This document shows, in pieces, positions 1 through 8,200 of a DNA stretch of 42,191 nucleotides. Below the pieces are notes generated by a model. That model saw only the letters and a program-made list of their open reading frames with translations. It searched no databases and was not told where the DNA came from. How positions within the stretch are numbered: position 1 is the first letter of the stretch; the number at the start of each line of letters is the position of its first letter. Made by a program: the position numbers and the translations under genes. The stretch covers positions 1 to 42,191 of the forward strand of contig CANQVH010000028.1 in NCBI GenBank assembly GCA_947627245.1, written 5' to 3'. Source of the DNA: an uncultured Lachnospiraceae bacterium. Its GTDB lineage: Bacteria > Bacillota > Clostridia > Lachnospirales > Lachnospiraceae.

Positions 1-47
1 GATACATTTGTAGGCGTGAGTTTTCAAGTAGATTGGGAGGAATTTTT

Positions 48-1499
48 ATGAAAATTTCAGAAGTCATTGTATTTGTCGTCTATCTCTGCTTCATGCTGGG
101 CATCGGCGTGTGGTTCTTTGTCAAGAACAAGAGCGGCGGGGAGAAGACGTATTTTCTGGGCGGACGGCAGATGGGTCCATGGGTGACGGCCCTTTCCGCG
201 GGCGCTTCGGACATGAGTGCATGGGTGCTGATGGGACTTCCGGCGTCTGTATATGCGCTGGGGCTCGGTCAGGTGTGGATCCCGGTAGGGCTTGCCATCG
301 GCTACACCCTGAGCTGGATCTATGAGGCTCCGAGACTTCGCCGCTTTTCGATCGTGGCTAACGACTCAATTACGATCCCTCAGTATCTGACCAACCGTTT
401 TCTGTCGAAGTCAAAGGCTCTGCAGATTCTCTGCGCCGTAGTGTTCCTGGTGGCCTACACGATCTATGCGGCTTCCAGCATCAAGGCGTGCGGGACTCTG
501 TTTAACACGGTGATCGGGATCGACGCAAATGTGGCTATGTATCTGGCGGCGATCATCATTATCGGCTACACCTTTCTGGGCGGCTTCTCTGCTGTGTGCT
601 GGACCGATTTTTTCCAAGGCATGCTGATGCTGGGAGCCATGCTGATCGCGCCCATCTTTGCGGCGGCCACGCTGGATTTCTCCGCGACGGAGGCGATGCC
701 GCAAGGCTACTGGAACGCGTTTGCAAACTGGAAGGACATCGTATCCGGACTCGGTTGGGGCCTTGGATATTTCGGGATGCCTCACATTATCATCCGTTTC
801 ATGTCCCTGAAGTCCCAGAAGGATCTGAAAAAATCCGCAAAGATCGGTATTACATGGACCGTGATCATCGTGATCTTCTCGGCTATCATCGGTATTGTAG
901 GGCGTATGTTCCTGGGCTTTGACGAGAATATCAACAGCAATTCCTTGGTATTTATCGAGATGGTGCGCCGGATCTTCCCGGGAGTCATCTCCGGCATCCT
1001 GCTCTCCGCGGTGCTGGCGGCTTCCATGAGCACGGCCGACAGCCAGTTGCTTTCCGCGGCCAGCGCGTTCGCAAGCGACGTGTATAAGCCGGTGTTCCGC
1101 AAGAATAAGGCTTCCGACAAGGAGATGCTATGGGCCGGCCGTCTGGTTGTTCTGGCGATCGCGGTGCTGGCGCTGATCCTGGCATCCAACCCGAATGCGG
1201 GCTCGATCATGGATCTGGTGTCCAACGCATGGGGCGTGTTTGGCGCTGCCTTCGGTCCGGCGATCATGCTGAGCCTGTTCTGGAGACGCTTTAATTTCAA
1301 GGGCGCCGTGGCCGGAATTCTGGTGGGTGCTGTGGTGGATATGGCCTGGCTTGCATTTCTGGCATCGACCGGAATTTACGAGATTATTCCCGGCTTTGTC
1401 GCCAGCCTGATCGCAGCCGTAGTCGTGTCCATGGTTACCGGGGAGCCAGAGAAGGAAGTGGAGGAGCTGTTCGACAAGGCAGTCGCCTACGAAGAGTAG
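48..1499 (+). CDS. putP: Sodium/proline symporter PutP
   Basis: Secondary transporter of the solute:sodium symporter family that imports L-proline with Na+ across the cytoplasmic membrane. The 483-aa product is almost entirely hydrophobic, consistent with the usual 13 membrane helices. Residues 49-65 carry the LSAGASDMSAW-type motif of PutP; Asp55 and Ser57 fall at the positions known for Na+ binding in the E. coli protein. A GYFGMPHIIIRFM stretch and the later ASMSTADSQLL stretch are also typical. The ATG at 48 is chosen because GGGAGG lies at 35-40; a TTG at 33 lies upstream of it. The promoter is outside the window. No clear terminator separates it from rubredoxin. Proline specificity is inferred from family resemblance. 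Confidence 0.93.
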   Translation: MKISEVIVFVVYLCFMLGIGVWFFVKNKSGGEKTYFLGGRQMGPWVTALSAGASDMSAWVLMGLPASVYALGLGQVWIPVGLAIGYTLSWIYEAPRLRRFSIVANDSITIPQYLTNRFLSKSKALQILCAVVFLVAYTIYAASSIKACGTLFNTVIGIDANVAMYLAAIIIIGYTFLGGFSAVCWTDFFQGMLMLGAMLIAPIFAAATLDFSATEAMPQGYWNAFANWKDIVSGLGWGLGYFGMPHIIIRFMSLKSQKDLKKSAKIGITWTVIIVIFSAIIGIVGRMFLGFDENINSNSLVFIEMVRRIFPGVISGILLSAVLAASMSTADSQLLSAASAFASDVYKPVFRKNKASDKEMLWAGRLVVLAIAVLALILASNPNAGSIMDLVSNAWGVFGAAFGPAIMLSLFWRRFNFKGAVAGILVGAVVDMAWLAFLASTGIYEIIPGFVASLIAAVVVSMVTGEPEKEVEELFDKAVAYEE

Positions 1500-1506
1500 G
1501 AAGTAT

Positions 1507-1535
1507 TTTACACAGACGGAAAAATATGTTAAGAT
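1507..1535 (+). promoter_or_regulatory. Sigma-A promoter candidate for rubredoxin
   Basis: TTTACA (1507-1512) and TAAGAT (1530-1535) are separated by 17 bp and lie about 50 bp before the rubredoxin start, just after putP ends. Rubredoxin may therefore be transcribed separately. Confidence 0.45.
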
Positions 1536-1585
1536 AAAAAGCACTGAAATTATGATATTGAGATATCAGAAAGGAGACTACGGCT

Positions 1586-1744
1586 ATGAAAAAGTATGTA
1601 TGCGGACCTTGCGGTTACGAGTATGACCCGGAGGTAGGCGATCCGGATAACGGCATCGCGCCGGGCACTGCATTCGAGGATCTGCCGGAGGATTGGGTAT
1701 GCCCGGTCTGCGGCGTGAGCAAGGACGAGTTCGAAGAGGCATAA
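1586..1744 (+). CDS. Rubredoxin
   Basis: Small cytoplasmic iron protein (52 aa, normal family length) that binds one Fe through four cysteines and carries single electrons, typically to oxygen- or peroxide-detoxifying enzymes in anaerobes. The two metal knuckles are CGPCGY (Cys6, Cys9) and CPVCG (Cys39, Cys42). The conserved Tyr/Asp-Pro segment after the first knuckle and the LPEDWVCP segment before the second are present. AAGGAG at 1571-1576 supports the ATG at 1586. The redox partner is not encoded next to it. Confidence 0.96.
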   Translation: MKKYVCGPCGYEYDPEVGDPDNGIAPGTAFEDLPEDWVCPVCGVSKDEFEEA

Positions 1745-1802
1745 GCAAATCTCGGCAGAGATCCATTTTGACAGGATGAGAGTTCTGTCTGTGAAGAGAA
1801 TG

Positions 1803-1880
1803 AAAAAAGCGGCTTTCGCAAAGTAAAGACTGTCCGGCGAACGGAAGTACGTCGGCGGATCTGCCTTGCGAGAGCCGCTT
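1803..1880. terminator. Long inverted repeat between convergent genes
   Basis: AAAAGCGGCTTTCGCAA on the left pairs with TTGCGAGAGCCGCTTTT on the right with one wobble or mismatch, enclosing about 44 nt that may fold further. A-rich and T-rich ends make it a plausible bidirectional terminator for rubredoxin (+) and the minus-strand gene ending at 1979. Confidence 0.6.
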
Positions 1881-1978
1881 TTCCTGTACCGGAATCCCGG
1901 CGAATCATGATCGCGTTACTCCGTGTGCAGATGAACATGCCGCCGGAGCTTGCCGACCGATCACGGTCGCGGAAATTG

Positions 1979-2395
1979 CTACAGCTTATCAATGATCGCC
2001 GCGGCCTGCAGGGCCCGGCGAATGATATAGCGCACCTCATGCGTCATGTCTGAGGATACACCAAATCGGTAAGGCTGACCGCTCAGAAACGAGAGGGACA
2101 GGCGGTATACATAATATTCACTGCCGTCCTGTTCCTCCGCAAGCGCGTCGCCTTTGATGCTCATCTCCGTGGTATCGCGGTCTTTGCCGAGGCTCATGTC
2201 GGAAAGCGTCTCCAGCATGATCGCAAAATGCTCATCATCCCATGCCGCCAGATACATGCACTTACATACGCCTTTGTTGAAAAACGGAAAGCCGGAATAG
2301 CAGTCCATCAGTTCTTTGAACCGCGTGCGGTGCGCGGAATCTTCAAACATCCTTTCCTCGTCCAGCACTGCGAAACAATTCTCTTTCCAATCCAT
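1979..2395 (-). CDS. Hypothetical protein, 138 aa
   Basis: I do not recognise this protein. It is a soluble, slightly acidic 138-aa sequence without signal peptide or membrane helix. It begins MDWKENCFAVLDEERMFED and holds a central Cys pair in GVCKCMYLAAWDDEHF. The start is supported by GGGAGG about 8 nt upstream on the minus strand. It follows the LRR-kinase gene in the same direction but has its own good promoter (2438-2466), so it need not be in the kinase operon. Conservation of this pairing in other genomes would be needed to link it to kinase signalling. Confidence 0.75.
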   Translation of the reverse strand: MDWKENCFAVLDEERMFEDSAHRTRFKELMDCYSGFPFFNKGVCKCMYLAAWDDEHFAIMLETLSDMSLGKDRDTTEMSIKGDALAEEQDGSEYYVYRLSLSFLSGQPYRFGVSSDMTHEVRYIIRRALQAAAIIDKL

Positions 2396-2437
2396 AACCT
2401 TGCCTCCCTCAGCGAACAGATTGCCTGATTCATCTGC

Positions 2438-2466
2438 ATTATAGTAGATTAGCGGGAAATACTCAA
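2438..2466 (-). promoter_or_regulatory. Sigma-A promoter for the 138-aa protein
   Basis: On the minus strand TTGAGT (2461-2466) and a perfect TATAAT (2438-2443) are 17 bp apart, in the gap between the kinase stop and the 138-aa gene. Confidence 0.6.
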
Positions 2467-2485
2467 TAGCTATTCATGAAAGAGA

Positions 2486-4570
2486 TCAATGGAAAAGGTA
2501 AGTGTTATCCGGATACTGCGCGCAGATCGCCGCTCTTTGTTCGGGTGTGCAGGTGATCTCCTGAAGCGCAGTGAGCTCATCCAGCCCGTCGTAGCTTTGG
2601 CAGTCTGCGTTGGAGATCATAAGCGCCGACAGAGCCTTCAGCGAAGCCGTTCCGTGAAAATCCGGAATCACCATCCAGTCCAGAATGGCGCTTCGCAGAT
2701 GTTCAAGCTGCGGATTGTCGAACGTGAAGACACTGTCGTCGCCGCCGAGCCGAAGAGATTCCAGATCAGGCAGCACGGACAGATCGTTCATGGAGCGGAT
2801 GCTGGAAAACGCACTGAACAGGTCCGTAAGCGGCAGCTTGGCGAGATGCGCAGCGATGTCGGTCGTGAGTATGTTTGTCTCAAACGAATGAAGATTCGGG
2901 AACAGCTCAAGCTGGCCGTAATCGATCAAAGGCACCTGATAAATATCAAGCGATTCGAGATCGCACCCGGAAAGCGCTTCCAGAGAGGTAATTTTTGTGC
3001 CGCTGATTTTCAGCGTGGAGAGATTCGGAAGCGTTCCGAGTACGGAGGCGTCCGAAATCTTCAGATCCGACAGACACAGATAGCGGATCGATTCATTTCC
3101 GCGAAGAGGCTCCAGATCCGTCAGCGGATTCCAGCCAAGTCCGAGCTCCCTGATTGGCAGACCCTTGAGCGCAGAGATGTCAGAGATCTGCTGACCGTAG
3201 AGGCTCAGGGAAGTCAGATTCGGCATGTGCCGGATGTCCTCAAGGGATGTGATCGAGCCTGTTTTCAGGTATTCTCCGGACTCGCGCACGTCATTGTCGA
3301 AGAACCACGGGGAGTCGCAGCGAAGATGCAGTTCGTCGTCGCTTCCGTAGATCTGGAGTCCGAAAATGTGCAGTTTATCGATGCGCGCGAGATCCGCGGC
3401 GGTGACGTTGCCCTCCGGGAGATTCAGTTGAAGCCGCACGGCCTCCTCGATCAGAGGCTCCGTGAACGTATAGATTTCAGAGCCTGTCTGTACGGGATTT
3501 TCCGGAATTCTGTTTCGGAGAAAACTGCCGGTCAGGATGGCGGTGAGTGTAACGCACAGCGCGCCAAGGATCGCGAGACTCGTCAGATAGATCCGGCGGC
3601 CTTTGCCCGGACGGGGAGAGCGCAGGGACAAAACGGACGGATACCGGGCGGACAGAAGCTCGGCAAGAAGCTCGGCGGCCGTCTGGTAGCGTTTGCCCGG
3701 ATCAAACATCGTGGCTTTGCGGACGATGAGCCAAAGCTCGGCAGGGAATCCCTCCGGCGCCTGATCGCTGATCTCGTATTCGCCCGTAATACAGTAATAC
3801 AAAAGCACACCCATCGAGTAGAGGTCGCTGCGTGTGTCCGTCTGTCGATAACCGAACTGCTCCGGCGGGGCAGTCAGCCGCGTTCCCATGATGAACGTGT
3901 CGGTATCCTTTTCCGGTTGAAAAAAGCGGGAGATGCCAAGATCGATGAAATGGCAGTTTCCCACGGGGTCGACGATCACATTCTGCGGCTTGATGTCGCG
4001 GTGGATCAGCGGCGGCTCCAGCGAATGGAGAAACTGCAAAAGCTCGGTCAGGGCAATCATGTAGTTCAGCGCCTGCGATGGCTCCAGCCCCGGCCTGTGG
4101 TAGCCGGAATCGCAAAGCTCCTCCAGCGTGCTGCCTTCGATGTAAGAACGGATATAGTAAGTCGTACCGGCGTGCTCTCCCAGATAAAGCGGGTTTGAAA
4201 ACGTATTGCCGATCCGCGTGTTGTCGGAATTGTGGATAAAAGTCAGCATATTCCGTTCGTTCCGGAGGAGGTTTGCGTACATGGGATCTGCCGCGGCTTT
4301 CATCAGGCAGAGTCTCCCCGTAGAACGCTCGCGCAGAAGACAGGTCACGGACTGCTCCGAATAATTCAGGCACGACTGGATCTCGTAGAGCTCGGCGAGC
4401 TCCCCGGGCAGAACGACAGATTCCCCGGACAGAGAGATCTGCTCCTCGGACGATGAAGCATGCTTTTCGGACAGCGGGATCTGCCGCTCAGACAGTGAAG
4501 CATCCTCCTCGGACAACTGATTCGGTTTCTCCGGCAGAATGCCGCTGTGATCGCCGGAAAACAGATTCAT
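2486..4570 (-). CDS. Transmembrane Ser/Thr kinase with external leucine-rich repeats
   Basis: Predicted receptor-type protein kinase, 694 aa. Residues 19-60 form a degenerate 7-residue repeat (LSExxxx). Residues 60-310 are a Hanks-type kinase domain with Lys91 as the ATP-binding lysine, Glu105 in helix C, HRDIKPQN at 190-197 (catalytic Asp192), DLG instead of DFG at 210-212, and an APPEQ activation segment at 234-238. Residues 327-351 are the only membrane helix. The C-terminal half (about 370-694) would be outside the cell and holds internalin-like repeats of about 22 residues (clear at 450-560). The start overlaps the upstream HTH gene stop by 4 nt, indicating translational coupling. The ligand is unknown. 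All kinase catalytic residues are present, so it is probably active. Confidence 0.9.
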   Translation of the reverse strand: MNLFSGDHSGILPEKPNQLSEEDASLSERQIPLSEKHASSSEEQISLSGESVVLPGELAELYEIQSCLNYSEQSVTCLLRERSTGRLCLMKAAADPMYANLLRNERNMLTFIHNSDNTRIGNTFSNPLYLGEHAGTTYYIRSYIEGSTLEELCDSGYHRPGLEPSQALNYMIALTELLQFLHSLEPPLIHRDIKPQNVIVDPVGNCHFIDLGISRFFQPEKDTDTFIMGTRLTAPPEQFGYRQTDTRSDLYSMGVLLYYCITGEYEISDQAPEGFPAELWLIVRKATMFDPGKRYQTAAELLAELLSARYPSVLSLRSPRPGKGRRIYLTSLAILGALCVTLTAILTGSFLRNRIPENPVQTGSEIYTFTEPLIEEAVRLQLNLPEGNVTAADLARIDKLHIFGLQIYGSDDELHLRCDSPWFFDNDVRESGEYLKTGSITSLEDIRHMPNLTSLSLYGQQISDISALKGLPIRELGLGWNPLTDLEPLRGNESIRYLCLSDLKISDASVLGTLPNLSTLKISGTKITSLEALSGCDLESLDIYQVPLIDYGQLELFPNLHSFETNILTTDIAAHLAKLPLTDLFSAFSSIRSMNDLSVLPDLESLRLGGDDSVFTFDNPQLEHLRSAILDWMVIPDFHGTASLKALSALMISNADCQSYDGLDELTALQEITCTPEQRAAICAQYPDNTYLFH
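4403..4530 (-). repeat. 21-bp tandem repeat coding the kinase N-terminal heptads
   Basis: About six units of 21 bp encode the series LSEEDAS, LSERQIP, LSEKHAS, SSEEQIS, LSGESVV, LPGELAE. Alternate units are more alike (ATCTGC-ending versus GCATGC-ending), suggesting a 42-bp higher-order unit. The period is in frame, so copy-number changes would alter only linker length. Confidence 0.75.
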
Positions 4571-5022
4571 GAAAACTCCTCCTTGTACAATGCCTGCTCG
4601 TGTTCCCTCATAAGAAACTCATTCGCCTGCTGCATCGTGTATTTTCGCTCAATGGCAAAGATAATGGCCGCGTCGCGGCGGATCTTCGGATAAAGCGCTC
4701 CCTGATGCGACAGACGGAGAAGCTGATTCGTCTCCGTGAGCGTGGCACCCAAGCAGAGGGCAATGCGCAGAACGATATTGCGGCTGGGAACCTTCTGCCC
4801 GCTCAGAATGTGATAAAAATAGGAACGCTCGATCCCGCTCGCATTAATCATATCCTTTGAGGAAATCTTATATTTTTCCATCAGTTCATACAGAAAATGA
4901 CAGAATACCGGCTGCGCCTCAACGTCGTGGAAGAGCGTGTTTACCTGTCCGAAATTGTCAGATTTTTTGATGAAAGATAAAAGCTGGGATGTCGTCAGAC
5001 GCTTTCCGTGCTTGCCCGTCAA
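4567..5022 (-). CDS. Helix-turn-helix regulator coupled to the LRR kinase
   Basis: 151-aa protein with an XRE/Cro-type helix-turn-helix at roughly residues 45-100 (ISSKDMINASGIERSYFYHI followed by a GQKVPSRNIVLRIALCLG helix) and a helical C-terminal part of about 50 residues. No membrane segment. The start codon is TTG at 5022, chosen because GGAGGTGA lies 8 nt before it. Its TGA overlaps the kinase ATG (ATGA). It could bind DNA, or act as a soluble partner or substrate of the kinase; several similar HTH-kinase pairs are known in Clostridia from memory, without an assigned role. The binding site may be in the divergent region 5023-5223. Confidence 0.85.
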   Translation of the reverse strand: MTGKHGKRLTTSQLLSFIKKSDNFGQVNTLFHDVEAQPVFCHFLYELMEKYKISSKDMINASGIERSYFYHILSGQKVPSRNIVLRIALCLGATLTETNQLLRLSHQGALYPKIRRDAAIIFAIERKYTMQQANEFLMREHEQALYKEEFS

Positions 5023-5059
5023 AGAGGCTCACCTCCAAATTGGAAAAATATGCAAGATA

Positions 5060-5088
5060 ATTGTAACATGGGAAAAATTAAATATCAA
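5060..5088 (-). promoter_or_regulatory. Sigma-A promoter for the HTH-kinase operon
   Basis: Minus-strand TTGATA (5083-5088) and TACAAT (5060-5065) are separated by 17 bp, about 40 bp upstream of the TTG start. It lies back to back with the promoter of the giant surface protein, within a 200-bp divergent region. Confidence 0.6.
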
Positions 5089-5148
5089 ACTATTCATATT
5101 TAGGCACAAAAAAGTCTTTTTTTAGGACACCAAACAAAGGAGCCGCTT

Positions 5149-5157
5149 TGCTATAAT
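5149..5157 (+). promoter_or_regulatory. Extended -10 element upstream of surface protein 1
   Basis: TGCTATAAT is a perfect extended -10 box. No good -35 is seen at the right distance, so activation by a regulator is possible. The leader to the ATG at 5224 is about 60 nt. Confidence 0.5.
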
Positions 5158-5223
5158 TTTTCAGAATACATATGCAATTATATGTGCTATTGAGTGAATT
5201 TGGAAGTGGAAAGGAGAGGCAAC

Positions 5224-8200
5224 ATGAAAAAGAGATGTATGGCGTTGTTTATGGCGCTGACAGTATTTGCCGGCCAGATTTCCGGGAGCGCGCTGACGGC
5301 GTTCGCGGAAGATACGGGTGTGCAGACGGAGATCGCAGCGGCTGAAGCTTCGGCGGAAACGACTGCGGAGGAAGTTTCCGCAGAGGAACAGGAAATTTTG
5401 ACAAAAGCGACGGCAGAGCCGCAGGAGCAGGAGACAGCTCCCGCAGAAACGGGACCTGTAGAAGCGGAGAATGCGCAGGTTCCTGCAGAGGAACAGGCTC
5501 CGGCGGCCGCAGAGGATACGAAGATTCCGGCAGAGACTCAGGAATCAACGGCTTCAGAGGACGCGCAGACGGCGGCAGAGGAGCAGGTTTCGGCGACCAC
5601 AGCGGACGCGCAGACAGCGGAAGCCGCACCTGCGGAGGACTATGTCGAGGAAGCGGCGGTCGTGGGCGATGCGGAGGAGCTGCCGCAGGAAGAGTCTGCG
5701 GAAGACGCAGGCGCGCAGGATACCACGGACGGAGAGAATGCGCCGTTTGATCCGGCCGCGATTAATCTCGCGGACAGCCAGATTTCGGTTGAGGAGGCTT
5801 CTATTGAAGCGGATCCGATGCTGGCGGAGGAAGAATTGAGCGAAGAAGACATGCCGGACTTTTTTATCACTGCGGTTGATTCAACGGAACTGCGTGGTAA
5901 TGATTTGACATGGTTGTATACGGATGGGGAAGACAGCGTTGTCCTGCAGGTTGCAGGGGATAAAATGCCGGAAGATGCCAGCGTGACATGGACTCTCGGA
6001 TATTTGACTGACAAGGATGATTTTGTGTCGTTGGACGACGCTTTGATGGGATTAGGCAGCGATAGAGAGAATAAGCTTACGTTGACTGGCGAGGCATTGG
6101 CGGCCTTGGATGAAAATGTACCAAGTTATGAAAGATCAAAGTATTATACGCTCAAAGCTACGGTATCAGCAGATGGCTTTAATGATATGGAGGTATTTCT
6201 TGGCATTGAAGCAAGAGACCCCATGCACGAGTATCGTCTGCCTTATGAAGTGGACGAAGAGATCATTCGGCTTCCGGAACAGGAGATATTTGTTGACGGA
6301 TATCTGGATTTCTATATAGATGACGCGGAGCATCCGGATCCTAATCCGTACGATGATGAAGTGAACACGGACTATCCTGACAGCGTGCAGGTTACGAAGG
6401 TGGAAGTGAGCCTTCCGCAAGAAATGGGTGAAGAAGTATATGAATGCCATCAGGATGATTACGAAAACTGGCATATAATTCTGTATACGCCGTGTGAGGA
6501 GGCTTCCTTTACAGTGACATATGCTGCGTCGGATTTGGATCCGGATAAAGGTGAAGAAACAAGTTACACGCAAAGTTATGATTTTTCTGTAATTGAGGGT
6601 CCGATCTATGACATGAATATTGCATCCAGTACCAATACAGACAGACTGCTTCAAGGAGAAAGTCTTAAACTTACGGCGGATGTCTGGGGCAATGGATATG
6701 TACTCGAAGATTCGACAGACGATGGAGAAGTATCAGGGTATCCTTATCAGGATGATTTGAAGAATATTACAATAAAATGGTATGTCGGAGATCAGGAACT
6801 TGCTCAGGCTACGAATTACGGATTCACATTTAGTACACCTGTGAACTTTGAGGAAACGACGACTGATCGGCAACCGCATAAATTGTCTACAGTTACTGTA
6901 ACTGCAAAGGATGTAGAAGAAGGTGATAAGGTCACACTTCGAGCTGAAGCAGAGGATACTGATGGAAAAGTTTGCTCACAAGAATTTACTGTACAGGCAA
7001 TGAATGAGTATTTTCAGGTATCCGCATTGATTGATGAGGGAGAAAATACAAGTAAAATGCCGTATCTGGAGCCGATGAGGTCTGTTGAAATTACTCCGCA
7101 GGCTCATCTGTATCGTGCGAACGGCGCGGAAGAAGCCATGACCGTCGGGGAATGGATAAATTCTGTCTCAGAAGAAAATCTGCCCGAGCAGAGTAAGGTG
7201 GAGTACATCTTTCATTGGAACAATGAGGCAATACAGATTATGGATTGCAAGGGTAATGTTTTGGATCCTGATGAGGAAACGCTTTTGACTGAGGCTGATG
7301 CACCGTTTACCTTGACAAAGCTTCATCCGGATGAAACAAGCGTATGGCTGGAGGCGCGTGTTATAGACAAGGTCTCAGAAGAGAAATTATACTGGGATAA
7401 TACAGAATTGTACTTTGCGGGGATAGATTATAATATTTGGTTTGATAAAGTGGAGACGCAGATTTATACGGATGCCGAGCCATTGGATTTCTCGGTGAAC
7501 TCCTCAAGTGATTTTTCGCGTCTTGATGCGGAAATATACTGCACAGTTGGCTATTACGAAGAATCAACCGATAGTTTTGTGCCTTTCGACGGAACGAAGT
7601 ATGGAATAACAGTGAAGGAAACTGATATTTCTATCAATCCGGCACAACTTCTTGCAGAAGGGTCTCCGGTGAGAGAGTATAATCAATTCGTAATTTATGC
7701 CGAGGTTCGGATGGAGGGCGAGCCCTTGGAAGAAGATGGAGGCGTAGACCGTTGGTTTAATGTCTGGGAGGCGGAAGAGGATAATGAGCTGCCTGAGAAA
7801 TATGAAATGTTCCCGGGAGATGAAGAGTATATCCCCAAAGATGTCAATATATGGGGACAAAATCAAGAACTTGGTGAATATGATGTGGGGGCTCCAATAG
7901 AAAGTGTGGAATCCGGCGACGAAAGTATTTTGCACTGTGAAGAGTGTTTTGGTGAAGAGGACAATCGGTGCGGATGGAAATTGATTGCTCAAAGCGCCGG
8001 AGAAACAACTCTGACTGTATCGTATCATTCCATAGAGGCATGGGGTGACGTAGGGCCGCTGTACTCAGAAGAACTGACGGTTGTGGAAATTCCGGTGATC
8101 GTGGGCAAACTGAGATACAATCTGTATGAGGAGTGTTTTGAGCCGAATCATAATGTGTTTGTAGGACAGTCGGTTCAGATAAAGACGACGCTTGAGAAGG

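Noticed and set aside
2489..4198. Open frame of 569 codons on the plus strand
   Set aside because: Antisense to the LRR kinase; Arg-rich translation without recognisable domains.
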